Assembly: GCA_019614645.1 (NCBI GenBank)
Contig: JABWDB010000001.1
Span: 8,229,501 to 8,293,500, forward strand
Length of the DNA: 64,000 nt
Reading direction: 5' to 3'
Source of the DNA: Stratiolaelaps scimitus
Taxonomy: Eukaryota > Arthropoda > Arachnida > Mesostigmata > Laelapidae
Part shown: positions 12,697 through 24,654 of the stretch, in pieces
Layout: each line of letters starts with the position of its first letter
Numbering within the stretch: position 1 is the stretch's first letter
The notes under the pieces: generated by a model
The model's database searches: none
Told to the model about the DNA's origin: nothing
What the model saw: only the letters and a program-made list of their open reading frames with translations
Program-made: the position numbers and the translations under genes

Positions 12697-12990
12697 CTGT
12701 GGATCACATTTCGCTGAGCTTCCTATTTCGTTGTTATTTAAATCAGCAGATTTGAGCGAGCTGTGCCGAAAGTGGATCCAGCCACAACAGATCGTGCATT
12801 GAACACTAGTTTCTTTCTTGCCATTGATAACTTTTTTACAATTTAAGCATGCTGACTCAACACGCGTCGCACTGTTGTAGCTTTCTTGTTCGATCTGTGT
12901 TCGTTCGCTTTTGCGCAGCCTTGGCCCTTGAAGAATTGTTCCTTCGACAATTCCCCACCAGATGTTTTGCGTGTACCAGGTGCGGTGTTA
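12697..12990 (-). pseudogene. LINE 5' ORF segment with PHD-like zinc finger
   Basis: This is an ATG-less open frame of about 98 codons (HRTWYTQNIWWGIVEGTILQ at its start). It contains CLNCKK, VQCTICCGWIHFRHSSL and KCDPQ, i.e. Cys-x2-Cys, Cys-x2-Cys, a WIHF-x-H segment and a final Cys. The W-[IV]-H-[FY]-x-C-x-x-L signature is the second half of a PHD finger, and here the usual Cys after F-x is His. A stop (12694-12696) separates it from the endonuclease frame. PHD-type fingers are known in some CR1-type LINE proteins, where they probably bind nucleic acid or protein. Confidence 0.75.
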
Positions 12991-13567
12991 CTATCTAGGT
13001 TGTTTCACATAGTTTGTTGTTACACTTCCAATTTTTCAGTGGAAGGATAATGAACAATTGTGAAAGAGCCGGAGCTCTTTTGTTTACCTTTGGTCGTTAA
13101 CCGGTGAAACGTGAATGTATATATAATATATCATTCAGTAGTTCGAAAAGTACGCTATTCGCGTTTATAAACGATTTAGCCAGTATTTGGTGACTGATAT
13201 AATAATAATAATAATAATTATGATCGCTGAGCCTATATTCTAAAGCCTCTGAAATTGCAGACTAACTTGAATACCAGCGATATTTGGCCTAATGTCCTCG
13301 ATCCTTGTTGAATGGCCGCTTCATACTTGAATGATCGGCTACCATGTGAGCGACATTCTAATTCAAATTCTGCGAACTCAAATGTTAAATATAAACCATG
13401 TTTGTTGTCTCTGTACATATTGGCAACATTATTGGATGCAACTAATGATACAAGTGAAATACGTCTCCATTTCCGGGGAAGCGAAATTGCTACATTTAAA
13501 CATTCAAGTTCATCATGGATGGAAATGCTGCGATATTGTAGGCATGGTTGGCAACAGTGCCGGTGAC

Positions 13568-13592
13568 ATATATATATATATATATATATATA
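13568..13592. repeat. (TA)n microsatellite
   Basis: Uninterrupted TA dinucleotides. Confidence 0.95.
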
Positions 13593-13983
13593 GTTCATTA
13601 GGGAGAACGTCAGTATGATGGTGGAATCCTCACTGTGGTTAGAAAGCTCCCGCTAGTGTCGCCCATGTGACGGTCCTGTTGGGTCTTTAACTGCAATAAG
13701 CATTTTTAATGGGTTCTAGACAAACAGCCCTAGTTGAGACCTCTTTTCTTCTATGGCCGCCCTTCTCGCTTGCTCGAGCTATGCTTCGGCGGCGCTGTTA
13801 ATTGTTGGGGACATATTAGCTTCGCTCTCTTTCATTTTAGCAGCATACGCAGCAGAGAAAGTCAGCACACGCATAGACCAAATTACATCGCTAATCAGGC
13901 TTCGAAAATTTATTGGCGACCAACGAACTTTTCATGAGACTTTCGCAGGGAATGGCTACTCTCTGATGACTCTCAACATATTG

Positions 13984-13986
<3 letters not shown>

Positions 13987-14018
<32 letters not shown>
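13987..14018. repeat. (TA)n microsatellite
   Basis: Uninterrupted AT dinucleotides. Confidence 0.95.
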
Positions 14019-14020
<2 letters not shown>

Positions 14021-14185
14021 GTAGCGTATATTGCCTTGTTCGTCGAAGTTTGTTTACCATCGCGTCAAGATGCGCGTTCCTAACGATTTCATCATCTAAA
14101 AAGCAAAAGTTTGAATCATTAAACTCTATTCAGATATTAGATATCAAAGATTAGCATCCGCTACAGATGAACCACGCGCAACAAA

Positions 14186-14391
14186 ATTTTTAATGCAAAG
14201 ATTTTCTTTAGATATCTAACGGGCCACTCAGGCAATTTCTATTTTGGGCACCAGCTCAAGGATTGCCGAAGTGGGGCCTCCTTGTTCAAGATATTCTATG
14301 AAGAATATATAGAGGACGGTGTTCTTATATGTATTTCACTTTCAGCGGGTACAATTGTCGTCCACTTTTGTAGTTGACTAATAGTAACATT
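14186..14391 (+). repeat. Dispersed repeat family E, copy 1
   Basis: About 205 bp align with 26901-27106 at roughly four identical bases in five. Shared strings include AATGCAAAGATTT, TTTAGATATC, CAATTTCTATTTTGGGC, TTCTAT-AAGAATATATAGAGGA and GCGGGTACAATTGTC. There is no coding frame. It is probably a non-autonomous transposable element fragment. Confidence 0.8.
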
Positions 14392-16901
14392 AGTGAACTA
14401 ATGTCTTTGGAAGTCACCAAAGACAACAGTTTGAATGTGCTAGAGTTTGCTGTAGCAACTCCTGTAAAGATGTCCGCCATAATGGTGCAGGAACAGTTCA
14501 TAAGGGACTTGCAACTATAGGGCCTCCTATTCGAATCCTACGGAGCAATATCGATGCGGTCGTCGAATTGCAGGTTTGTCAATGAAGATATTATTATTAT
14601 TACTACTACACTCGATTATCTAAATACTTTACTTTGAACTCCTTGAAATGTAGGCGTTTGTTATTAAACGGAACAGTCAGTCGAACCTATTCGAGAAATA
14701 GCTTAGCGTCATATGACCGATAACTGCTAGACGCAATTTTGATTACGTGATTTCGAAAATGCTTACCTTTTCAATTGAATTAAAAAAATGCATTGTATCA
14801 AAAAGCCACGCTTAGTGACGACATAAGCTTGTTTTTACGTAAATCAGTCTCTAATGATTATTGAAGACATCTGTAGGTAGCACACTAAATACATCTATTT
14901 ATTTGTTTATATAAATAAATATTTTGTGATTTAATATATACAATAATTAGTGACGCAGTTGGGGACAGGGTGATAAGCCAAGGCCATCATGGTCCCGAGG
15001 GAGGCGACGGTTTCATCCGCAGGTTGTTTTGTTTAAAATCTGCTACAACCTGCCGGGCCTTCACAAGTCTTTATAGTACCCAAGGTACTCAAATTCGTGA
15101 TTTGATTTGGTAATTTTCAAAGAAACGATTCAAAGGTCCACAAAATTCAATCCGATAAATATACTATAGAATGCGATTTTCCATCCATCCTTGGAAGATG
15201 ATGCACTCAATTTCACCATACATGGCCATTCATTGTAAGTTGTGTCGCCTTCGCGGATAGGAAAACCCTGCCATAACTAGCGCCCGACTTGGCTTGAACG
15301 AATAGACGTGCAAGGTCTTCAAAAGTAGCACGAGCGTCCACACACCGTACGTTTGTTGCGGTAAAGAGGACAGATCGTTTATAGGCATCCCTCGTATACG
15401 AAACGCTGGTGTTTTCTCTTCAATATCTAAACTCTGTTAGCGTAGTCGAGGAGTTTACTCTAGGAATACTGCGCATATAGACCCTCGTTCCCTCTTGTCA
15501 GCGAAAAAAGCAAGATAAAACCGACATTGGCCGAATGCTACGTTGACATCCGCCCTTTTGATTGTATAAACATGTCGTAACAAAGCTTCACGCAGGGACT
15601 TACTATGAATTGCTCTATCGGACGATCGACAGACTGAGAGGGGGGGAGGGGACATATCGGGAGCGAGTAAGCACCACATGGCTAGACCAGCCTCTGGTGT
15701 ATCTGCTGTGGCTTTAGCCCAATCGCCCAAGCTTGTCGTGCCGCAAACCGGATACGTTTGCGTGCCGGAGTGAACAGAGATACCGACAAGGCAACGTGGG
15801 ACGATTGGCCCATACGCCATGACCTCGACGTGGGCGCCAAGATGAGCCAGATGTGTTATATCGAGCTCATTCAACCGTATGTCCATACGCACATCCATAT
15901 CCATTATGCAGATATTGGCCGCTCAACGACAAATTACACTGTAACCCTTCGCTTATTCGCAATATCTTCACTTTAAGTTCGCTATTTGGCCCCCTATGAC
16001 ACTAGAGCACGGTCGTCGATTCGAATCCGGAACTTGGACCTATTAGCTGTAATTGAATAAATAATAATTAACTAGTCACATAAAATATGCCTAGTCGACA
16101 TGGATGTACGACGAACAATGTGGTGCGTCTCGAAGGAATGACTTTCTGTACGTCTATGATATTTCCATCTATTTATTAGCGTAGGTGCAGTAGGATACGT
16201 GCCTACGCGAAGGAGAAAATACGTCATTATTCAGGAAAGAGCGGATAATGCTATCGACGCTTTGTCTTAACATGACGAAAGATATGTTGGCCTCTTGTGA
16301 AGACTATAGCACATACACATACGCTCGAGATTATTTACACTGAAGGCATAATTTGTTTTCCTGGCGTGTTCCGCATTAGCTGCGTTCGTAAACTACCCTC
16401 AGACCTGTAAATTAATGGGAGAAGTCCCTTTAAATAAGAAGTTCGTATTGAATAATTGCACTCCTATAAAAGTAGGTACTGAACTTTCAGTGGCAGTTTT
16501 CCAATGAAAGAAATACTTGTTTTAACTTAAACGTTGTAAAAAGTTAATTTGCATCAATAAATTAATAAAACGTTTACCTTCGTTGACATATTGGTATAGC
16601 GAGCAGATAAAATAGCCTCAGGCTCTCCGTCCGCCTGTAGCAGATACTTTGAAATGAAAAGAATATAAGTTTATTTTCGAAGCAGCTGAAACTAAAAAGA
16701 AGGGAAACGAATTCTTATAATACTATAATATTGCCCTTTTATAATAGAAATAGTCTCAGCGTGCGATGTGAGAGAAAATCTAAACAGCAGGTAAATTGTG
16801 TTTGTAGAATGTTTCGTATTGAATGGTTGAATCCACGCTGGAATTGGTCGCAGCTTCTCGCGAGCCGGCCGCTTTGTAACTAAGCGAACGGGACTGCATA
16901 C
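14392..16901. other. Non-coding stretch
   Basis: A B-box-like GATTCGAATCCGG at about 16018-16030 suggests the remains of a tRNA-derived SINE, but no A box was placed. A 149-codon minus-strand ORF at 15455-15904 has no recognised motif or splice sites. Confidence 0.5.
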
Positions 16902-17048
16902 ACAGAGACGTCTGGCTACGAATATGTTGCACTCTGGGTCAACGAAGTTAACGACATAAACAGCATCACTACTAATCCTATTGAGTGCAAGTATGATAAT
17001 TAGAAGGAATGTAGTTAACGAATCTCGTTGCCAGTGACCTCGCGGCAT
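16902..17048 (-). CDS. Candidate first coding exon with a signal-peptide-like N-terminus
   Basis: Forty-nine codons from an ATG at 17048 read MPRGHWQRDSLTTFLLIIIL, then ALNRISSDA, and continue YVVNFVDPECN. The n-region is basic, the core has about 12 hydrophobic residues, and cleavage could follow SSDA. The frame ends at TGT|GTATGC, a moderate donor. The same frame stays open upstream to an ATG at 17195 and downstream to 16692. Whether the short exon or the 167-codon ORF is real, if either is, cannot be settled here. No family was recognised, and no partner exon was found below 16.9 kb. Confidence 0.25.
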
Positions 17049-17490
17049 CGCGACGAGGATGTAGTGTCCTGCGCATCGGGTTGTGCGAACCATACGCGAG
17101 AGCAGCAGTACTATTCCACTCAATGTAACAAGCAGACATGTTGTTACATAATCTCGCTTCTGTGTGGCCTGAGAAATCTCAACAGCATGTTCCATGACAC
17201 ATATACCCGTTCGGTGTTACAACATAAGAGCACATGTTTTGGTTTTCTGTTCATTCACGGACAAGAACATTAGGTCTGAGAACATGTGTTGGGGCACGAC
17301 GCCGGGCATCGAGTCTCTCCAATTTTGAGGAGGAGGATAAATGTTGTACAAGTAACGCGCTCTCGTTACTGAATTAGATTGAACTAACAGATCCGTAACA
17401 GTGTGAAACTCAGCCCCGACGGTTGCATGTTGATTCCCACCGAACCTACCCAATAAAGGTACCTAAGTACCCAAGCACATTTTGCAGGCA

Positions 17491-17590
17491 TACTCTGAGC
17501 CAACACTTAACGTCCAAGATACTGGTTTCGGCATTGCTTCCTGAGACGGGCCTCTTAAATGCAAATGTGCAACGGTGGGAATCCAATCAG
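17491..17590 (-). repeat. SINE-like family A, copy 1 (body only)
   Basis: On the plus strand it reads AGCCAACACTTAACGTCCAA, then GGTTTCGGCATTGCTTC and CTTAAATGCAAATGTGCAAC. It matches the body of the 17.9-kb copy, but the tRNA-like head is absent. Confidence 0.7.
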
Positions 17591-17911
17591 AATGTTCACT
17601 AATGATATCTAGCCCTAATAAACTTCGTTTTTTTGCCAGTCCGAATCTTGGTATGGCAGTACAACGGATGGATTGAATTTCTGCAAAAGGTCGGTTGGTC
17701 TTTTCTTCTTGACGACTTCACGAAAAACGTCTGCCATGCTTTACATAACGGGCAAAAAAAGCTGACTCAGATCAAATGGTTCATTAAGGAACTTTCTTTT
17801 TGGGAATTAATCATGGAAGAAGTTCCTTCAGCTCAAGTGCTGTCGTCGACCACGACTAGTTCGCACTGATCAAGCTTAGTAAGCTAATCGCAGACCGGCA
17901 AAAAAGGAAAT
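17591..17911. other. Stretch between two SINE-like copies
   Basis: A 78-codon plus-strand frame (17633-17869; VWQYNGWIEFLQKVGWSFLL ...) lies between the repeats. It has a plausible amino-acid mix but no recognised family, and may belong to the transposable elements on either side. Confidence 0.35.
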
Positions 17912-18085
17912 TTTCACTCGCAGCTAACATTTAGCGTCCACGGTATTGCTTTCGGCATTGCTTCATAAGAGGGATCCCTTTAAATGCAAATGTGCAACGG
18001 AGGGGATCGAGCCCGTGCATCTACTTGTCTTTTCCGATTGCAAGGCACACACGAATGCACCACGCCACCAGGCTCCTATTTTTAT
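17912..18085 (-). mobile_element. tRNA-derived SINE, family A, copy 2 (head and body)
   Basis: On the minus strand the head carries an A-box-like TGGCGTGGTGC and, about 50 bases later, a B-box-like GGGCTCGATCCCC; both are RNA polymerase III promoter elements. The body follows (rc of GCTTTCGGCATTGCTTCATA and GCTAACATTTAGCGTCCACG) and is shared with the copies at 17.5 and 18.75 kb. The tRNA of origin is uncertain. Confidence 0.65.
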
Positions 18086-18267
18086 CGAAGGAAGCGGCCA
18101 TCCTGAATGTGCGGTGTTACAATAGGACTTCTAATACCTTGTGAATAACACGGCTCAGAATAGACGAAAAGGCTCGACCGAAGTCAAACATGTTAATGAA
18201 TCGGCAATACAAAAGGAAACGGCTTCTTTATTGTTAATTTCCTTGAAGGAGTCTACTACTGGCTGAT

Positions 18268-18405
18268 CGGCGTCACCGGGGACAAGCAATCAGGATCCTT
18301 ATTTCTGCAGAGCCTTTCCTTCGCTGTGCAGAGAGGCAATGCCATCGCCTTCTCCGGGCACAAGACGGCCTCGGCTTCCTGTCCAGAACTGCTTCTCTAA
18401 TTATT
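18268..18405 (+). repeat. Dispersed repeat family D, copy 1
   Basis: It shares GCAGAGAGGCAATGCCATCG, CCTT and GACGGCCTCGGCTTCC with the copies at 22.95 kb and (reversed) 62.47 kb. Moderate GC content; no frame is conserved across copies. Confidence 0.7.
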
Positions 18406-18747
18406 GTATCTTTTAAGACGGGCAATCATAATCAATATCCGACATAGGATTTGGCCACCTACCGAATGTCTACCCAATGTATTCCTCTCCCAAAGTCAAT
18501 ACGTAATAAAGACAAAAAAAAATAAGATACAATTTCGTCAATGAGAACGAGTTGACATGTTCTCTTCTAATTGAATAACAGCCCGAAAGTTCACCGTATT
18601 AATAAATGTATCTACCTGTACAATAAACGTCTCAGTTCACGGTCTACTCATATCAGAGATTAGGATCCGGGTTGACAAAAGGTTGTTTCTTCAGCTGCAT
18701 ACCTGTCCACATGATCTTAATGAATAATATATAAGCAATATAACTAT

Positions 18748-18830
18748 TATATTCAAAGGGGTTCATTTTATGAAGCAATGCCGAAAGCAGTACTGTGGAC
18801 GTTAAATGTTGGCTGCGAATCAGCTCGAAA
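18748..18830 (+). repeat. SINE-like family A, copy 3 (body only, opposite orientation)
   Basis: GAAGCAATGCCGAAAGCAGT, then ACTGTGGACGTTAAATGTTG, is the reverse complement of the body seen at 17.5 and 17.9 kb. Three copies lie within 1.3 kb. Confidence 0.7.
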
Positions 18831-19851
18831 AATTTACAGTTAGATAAATAATTCATAGACCACCAGGATAGCTGTTCGATTTCAGAACTCCAGAGGATTG
18901 ATTATTTCACGCAGTCATTGTAACGATGATAATTATTATAATAATATACGCCATTGAAGAGGAACATCTTGCCATCTGTCCAACGATGCTGGAAAGCGAA
19001 TCATCTAATATAAATACATTCTGATCGTATCTAATGAAGGATAAGGTTACATACACTACATCACAATGGTGAGCGAGGCACGTGGAGGCTGTTTGAGCGT
19101 TCGCCGAGTCTCTGGGCAATGCACGCGCATCAGAATCCAGCGAGCAAGAATAATACTTCACTTACTTGCGACGCATGACTTAGATTAATTTCTCAATGCG
19201 CAGTCAAAGGTTTGCACAAGCTGGGCAACGCCATATTTGTCGCAGTACTGCCTCATCCCGTATAATAATCTATAATTAAGAACGCTCTCCATTATTACAC
19301 ACTATAGTGGGTGCTGCTTTCGCTTTGAAGGCAGAACTTACATCGAAAATAATTGGAGCTCGACTTTCGGGGTAGCGTCAAGGGAAGGTCAGGTGAGGTG
19401 ATCTGATCGGGTTTCCCAGGCAAAAAATGTTCTGTCACATAATCTCCATTTGAATGAGCCCCGAGTTTTCTTCTCGTCAAAGGAGTTCCAACACACATAC
19501 ACCTGGTCCTTCCGATATAATAACAATAATAATATTAGTCAGCCGGCGTCAAGCCAAACGCCCAGCGACACCGATCGCTGGAAGGTAAAGGGGCTTACCC
19601 AGAATTTGATTAGGTGACGAAATCTCAGTCAACACAATTAGCTGCGTATATTAAATCCTATATGGACCTGACATGCAGTGATTCCCAAAGGAGGACCAGT
19701 GAAGTATATTCTATTTAAAATATTTGAAAAGAGCAACGATGTGTGTTTCGTCAGACTATTATTATTATTATAAAAACTCAACACGTTCGTTTGAATACAC
19801 ATCAATGTTTTGATACTAACCGTAGATCACGCGAGGTGGTCTCGTTTACTA
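18831..19851. other. Non-coding stretch
   Basis: Short (ATT)n/(AAT)n tracts near 18930, 19520 and 19758. No supported gene. Confidence 0.6.
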
Positions 19852-20091
19852 ACGTTCGGCGGAGATAACAAGTTGTATATTGGTGGTGGATTTTCTGCTA
19901 GTCGTATTGTACAAACACATATGTCTTAACGGACAGCCTTGTCGATCTCCTTGAGAAATGCAACAGCAGAACTGAACGGGCAAAGTATCCTCTGGGTGAC
20001 TGTTATAAATGGAGAAAGCTAATGCATGCCAATATGTTAGTCCGAATAGAAATTTCCAGCTACTGAAATGACCATTCGTGCAATGGTTCAC
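19852..20091 (-). pseudogene. Weak non-LTR reverse-transcriptase fragment
   Basis: The minus-strand frame contains VQFCCCISQGDRQGCPLRHM. GxRQGCPLS is reverse-transcriptase block 4 of non-LTR elements, and the 30 residues before it (IYNSHPEDTLPVQ) sit where the usual Y-x-N..V-x-V segment lies. No catalytic YADD block was found downstream on the same strand, so only one block supports the call. Confidence 0.45.
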
Positions 20092-22949
20092 CGTGATTAT
20101 AGCTAAATGGACAATTCGAAAATAGAATATTTACAAAGTCATAGCCAATCATCCTATAAATACCTCCTGTGTGGCACAATTTGTCCGGCTCCGAACGGAC
20201 CAGCAACAGGAAGAAGAGTGATTTATTATTTAACTTGAAAACAAAGCCTAAGCTACTTCTCGTATCTCAGTTTCTAAGCTGTCAATATCCTTTATGATTG
20301 TCGCTACACGATCGGTAAGTATGGGACAGGGAAGTAATGGTATTGTGATTGGATTTCACCTGTGTGTCCATAGAAAAACAATAGTATATTAGATGAGCGC
20401 TTAGTTTAGGCGAGGTCTGCAAAGATGGAAAAAACATTAAGATACTGCTATTTATATCGTTAGCCATCCCGGAGCTATTTTTAGTTGTAGTTCCTACTTC
20501 ATTTTTGTTAATGTCTATAAACTTTTAAATAAACGCTTTGTATTATTTTTATATTCTTAGGTATTTTGCTCTGTCGGAACATTCTGATCCCACCGAACAG
20601 TGCAACAGGCCAATCGCGAATGACACTCACTTCTGAGAATTTGTCTTGTCTGAGTATTTCTTATCTAGCTATATTAATTTCATGTTACTTGAGTTTTACC
20701 AGGTGGTGGAACTTAATTATTATTGAGCCCGACACCGAGTGCTCAGCTTCAACTGGTTCGTCTATCTGAATTGTCTATGTGTGGGATCTTATTTTCAAGG
20801 GTAATTTCTTATTCCTTTACACACACGCAGACACACGCATACACGCCGAGAGACATGGACAAGCACAAGTGTCTACATAAATATCTCCCATTATCATATT
20901 AGGGCTTGCCTAACCGCTTCAATAGCTCAATACAAGCAGAAGAGAGGCCCTCTACTGCTAACACGAATGAGCATAGAGGCCAATGATAACGCCGATTCGG
21001 CTCTTCCTGTTGATGAGAACGTATCTGCTGTTGTGGTAGTTGTTCCGCTGCTGTTGTTGTTGTTGCTGCTGCATCGCCAATTTTTCCCTTAGTGAAACTG
21101 CTGGTCAAAACCGATGTCATCTCCAGGGTTAGTGTCTGTTCTCTACTGTTGTCACTGCCACAAACGAACAATAAAGGAAGCTAGCTTGTCATGTGTTGTG
21201 TTGTTGGCCAGCTGCCCACGTTTGCTCCAACATCCTCGACCCCGTCCTACACGGCAGCAGTCATTGGCAATGACCATGTGGCCTCTCAGTAAGCGCAAGT
21301 TCATCTGGAGATGCGTCAGCTAATCAGTATAATGTATTGTCTAAGTAATCGCCGTGTAGGGCCGATGTAAAGAACATAAGGCGAGCCTAGCAAGGCAGAG
21401 CAGGACACATCAAAGCCGGGCGGGCGAACGTTCGATCGGGCAAGCAGGCACTTCATCCACTGGACAACAACGGACTGTCGACACCGCAGCTGACGATTCT
21501 GATCAACGACACAAAAAATCGCTCTGTGAAGTGTGAGTGGTAGTCCCCGGTGATGCTGCTTCTGCGAGGCCGACAACGGACGGTAAGCTGAGCTGAGTCT
21601 CGATCCAGCAGAGTCGGGACAAGAAACAAGCGGAGGTAGGAGATAGACTATCGACAGAGACTTCGAATGGCAGACGGGCAAGCAGGCTAACAGCAATCAC
21701 AGGAGAACCCCAGTCGAGTCTGCAGTGCTATTTGTCGTTTTAGGGCTGAGTGATAATACCTGAGGGTAGAGTTGCACTGACACACCAGTCGAAACCGAAG
21801 GCAGGTACGGGAATGGCGGAGAGGGACTTTCGTGTCGTGATGTTTCTCACATCTGCATACAACGAATAACGTATGGGGACCGCGGGGCCTGAAGCCGCAA
21901 AAGTGCGAATGAATTTTTAGGTAAGCTAATTGGCTACAGGCTACAACGAACGCCCGAAGACTCTCGTTAATTTGGACCGGCATACAAAGGCTCTTAGCCT
22001 TAACATATGACATGGTATTTCTAATCACATTGAACTACTCTACTAAAACAAAATAGACGAGCGGACACGAAAAATGTGTAGGATGTAGGGGGCCTAACTT
22101 AGCCCTCCGTTTGAGTGGGATCCTGTCTCTTTGACATTAGCGTGTCTTGTTCAGAGCAATCATCATATGAAACTTCCAGTCGATGGGGGAACTGTATGAA
22201 AAATCAAGTGCTCGAGCTGGTGGGAAAATGATTTTTTACAATTGAAACACGCTACAACATGTCAGCGTGAATCAGCATTTTTGCACGAGTATGCAAGTGG
22301 TTATCAGGAATGTCAATGTCATTTTCGATATATGAAGCTCTTTCAACCTGGGGGAAGGTTCGACCGGTTTACGCGTTGATCGGTGTTGATAAGCTGTGTG
22401 GTTGACCGGGAGAGACTTTGCTTGGTCGGACAGCTAGATCTGAGAGGATTTCCGCTACTTTCCCGACACTGCTTGCTACCTAACTTAAGTACTAGCGAAC
22501 AACACGATTTGTAGTTTGCGCGGATTGCAGCTCACTCCTCTTTCGTCGCAATGCCGGGGCGTCCGCTAACGATTTGTTATCAGTTGTTACACGAGGGCGC
22601 CGCTGCTTTACGAAAGCTATCGTTCCTCTCAGCAGTAGCGACGTTTAAAACAATGAATTATTATATATAGCGTTGGTAACGTGTTGTATTGATTTTTACC
22701 TATATATTACCCACAGACATGAAGATGCTGGAAGCTAACCGCAATTTCAACGATATCTTTCGATGACATTAGACAGCGAAGTACTCATTGAATATTCGCA
22801 GTGATTGCCGATGTCAGATGAATTGAAGGGCGCACCAGGCCACGCTACGGAAGTACGGTGCCCGCCAGGAAACTCACCTCTTTTCCTCTCTCGCCTTTGA
22901 AACCCTACGCGGCCCGGGCCCAGTCACTGCCAATCTTCTCAAAGGGGTC
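20092..22949. other. Non-coding stretch with a GC-rich block
   Basis: The block at 20.9-21.7 kb is GC-rich with (GTT)n/(CTG)n runs at about 21030-21075, giving Gln- and Thr-rich frames on the minus strand. It may be a promoter or first exon. The remainder is featureless. Confidence 0.5.
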
Positions 22950-23110
22950 TGCCACAAACCGATCCTTGCAACCGGAGACAAGAGCGCAGGGTCCTTCCGT
23001 CTGCAGTGCCTTTCCCTCGCAGTGCAAAGAGGCAGTGCCATCGCCTCCCTCGGAACCATGACGGCGTCGGTATGACACTCTATCCCCAACTGCGTCATTA
23101 ATTACTCTAT
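22950..23110 (+). repeat. Dispersed repeat family D, copy 2
   Basis: Aligns with 18268-18405 through CTGCAGTGCCTTTCCCTCGC, AGTGCAAAGAGGCAGTGCCA and ATGACGGCGTCGGTATG, and both continue into TAATTACT/TAATTATT. The ORFs on both strands here (22858-23129) are shadows of repeat sequence. Confidence 0.7.
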
Positions 23111-23483
23111 ACATAATATCAAGATACACAATAATGTGAAATAAGATGATGAAAATATTTCAAAATCACCTCGCTTAACATTCATTTGATGCAAATAACG
23201 AAGTATGTATGTATTATAATGTTAGTATTATGTAAGTATTCTCAGACAAATCATGTAATCAGAGGATTTTTTCAATTATTCTAAACTCTGATTTTATCCA
23301 ACTGGGGCCTACCTTCAGGTGTCCTTCACGCCTCCCCTCAGTATGTTCTTTAAAGCTAACTTCCGCATGCAAAAAATTATGTAGCCAGTCTATATACTCA
23401 AAATAAAATGACGAGATATAAAAATTTCTCCTGTTTGAGGCAAGACAAGATGTAAAACAATGCTTTACCCTTGTACGACCAGC

Positions 23484-23511
23484 ATCCAGGTCCACAATTG
23501 TGGACCTGGAT
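23484..23511. repeat. Perfect 28-bp palindrome
   Basis: ATCCAGGTCCACAA is followed at once by its exact reverse complement TTGTGGACCTGGAT, with no spacer. It could extrude as a hairpin or bind a dimeric factor; no neighbour suggests a role. Confidence 0.85.
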
Positions 23512-23551
23512 AGCACAGACCGTTGTTACTTTAATAGACTTGTTGGAATTG

Positions 23552-23584
<33 letters not shown>
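23552..23584. repeat. (CT)n microsatellite
   Basis: A run of CT dinucleotides with one TT interruption. Confidence 0.95.
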
Positions 23585-24630
23585 GGTGTAGATGTCCGTA
23601 TTATAGCGTATCATTATGGAGAGTAATTGGTCTCAAGGGATAGACTAATTGTATAGTCAAACCGTTCGCCTAATATGGCTTTCATTTGCCAAATCACTGC
23701 CACCGCCCACCTCCGCATATCACTCGAGCCAAAAATCAACACCTCTTGCTAGGCTTACCGTGACTCAACTAGATTAAAAATGAGCACAGAGCCCATAGTG
23801 CCAGCTAACATACATATACGTACATTAATTACGTGCTTACATTCATGTTTTGCGTCAGCAGGGGCGTTCGCGCGAGCGCACACCGACCTCTGAGTGGCTC
23901 ATCATCTGATCGAATCGAGATGAGAGATAGAAGACGGCTGGGCTGGTGACATCACCTATTCATCACAAGTCGACCTGAACACGCTCTAATTTGGGACAAC
24001 GAAGGCCAGACCGAGACCGAGGAGGGTCGCCTCAGATACATTGTATTCAGAGGCCAGCAAGCGAGAGCTCGTTGTTAGCCTGCTATTCCTGCTTAGGGGA
24101 TTCGGTTAGGTTTGCATAAACGCGGAGTACTTTATCCTCTGATATCAGATGTGAGATAGCTTAGCCAATGACCTCCGCAAGTATCGTATACCCCATTTCT
24201 TTTCTATCGTATCTGTGCGTATCTACGCACTCACGAAGCATAGTCTCAAGTGTCTTCCTATCCGGCTAATGTGATTTTAAGCCCAACTGGAGTGTTGACC
24301 CGAGTATCTAGCGAAAATATCTTGAAAACAGGGTGCGGCCCAGCGGGAGGACATTTTTCTGAACGTCGATACTCATATGAGACAGCAAGTGACTTTCGAT
24401 ATACAGAAACTCCTTCACCGACCGCGGATAACCCCCCAACGCGGACATAGATACATAAGCCGACTCATAATTTTATCAAAGTTGTAAATTAGATCAATGG
24501 AAGAGAGTTCACATTATTCATAATTACATAAACGTATCCGTTGTGAGAACTGACCCAAAGATGGTGCTGAAAAATTCGGCGGACGATTGAATACTAGGTG
24601 TCAGTGTGATGCAGAAACACGAAAGCATAG

Positions 24631-24654
24631 TATATATATATATATATATATATA
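24631..24654. repeat. (TA)n microsatellite
   Basis: Uninterrupted TA dinucleotides. Confidence 0.95.

Larger units (their letters stand above)
11650..12995 (-). mobile_element. Degenerate non-LTR retrotransposon (CR1/L2-like), PHD finger plus AP endonuclease, truncated before the RT
   Basis: Read on the minus strand the order is: a 5' open segment with a Cys4-His-Cys-type PHD-like finger (12697-12990), an exonuclease-endonuclease-phosphatase domain (about 12030-12666), and part of the linker that leads to the reverse transcriptase (about 11820-11962, YENANFCAMKWQLDDEDWIS). Stops and frame changes at 12694-12696, near 12379 and near 12332 break it. A possible further linker piece (LHELVKTRTKCWVRRK) runs to about 11650. 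No reverse-transcriptase catalytic motif follows, so the 3' half is missing. Order and motifs fit CR1/L2-like LINEs; the exact clade needs a tree. Confidence 0.85.
12996..14185. other. Non-coding stretch with TA microsatellites
   Basis: It contains an (AAT)n tract at about 13198-13218, (TA)n at 13568-13592 and (TA)n at 13987-14018. ORFs at 13233-13618 and 13753-14154 run through the microsatellites and are not supported. Confidence 0.6.
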
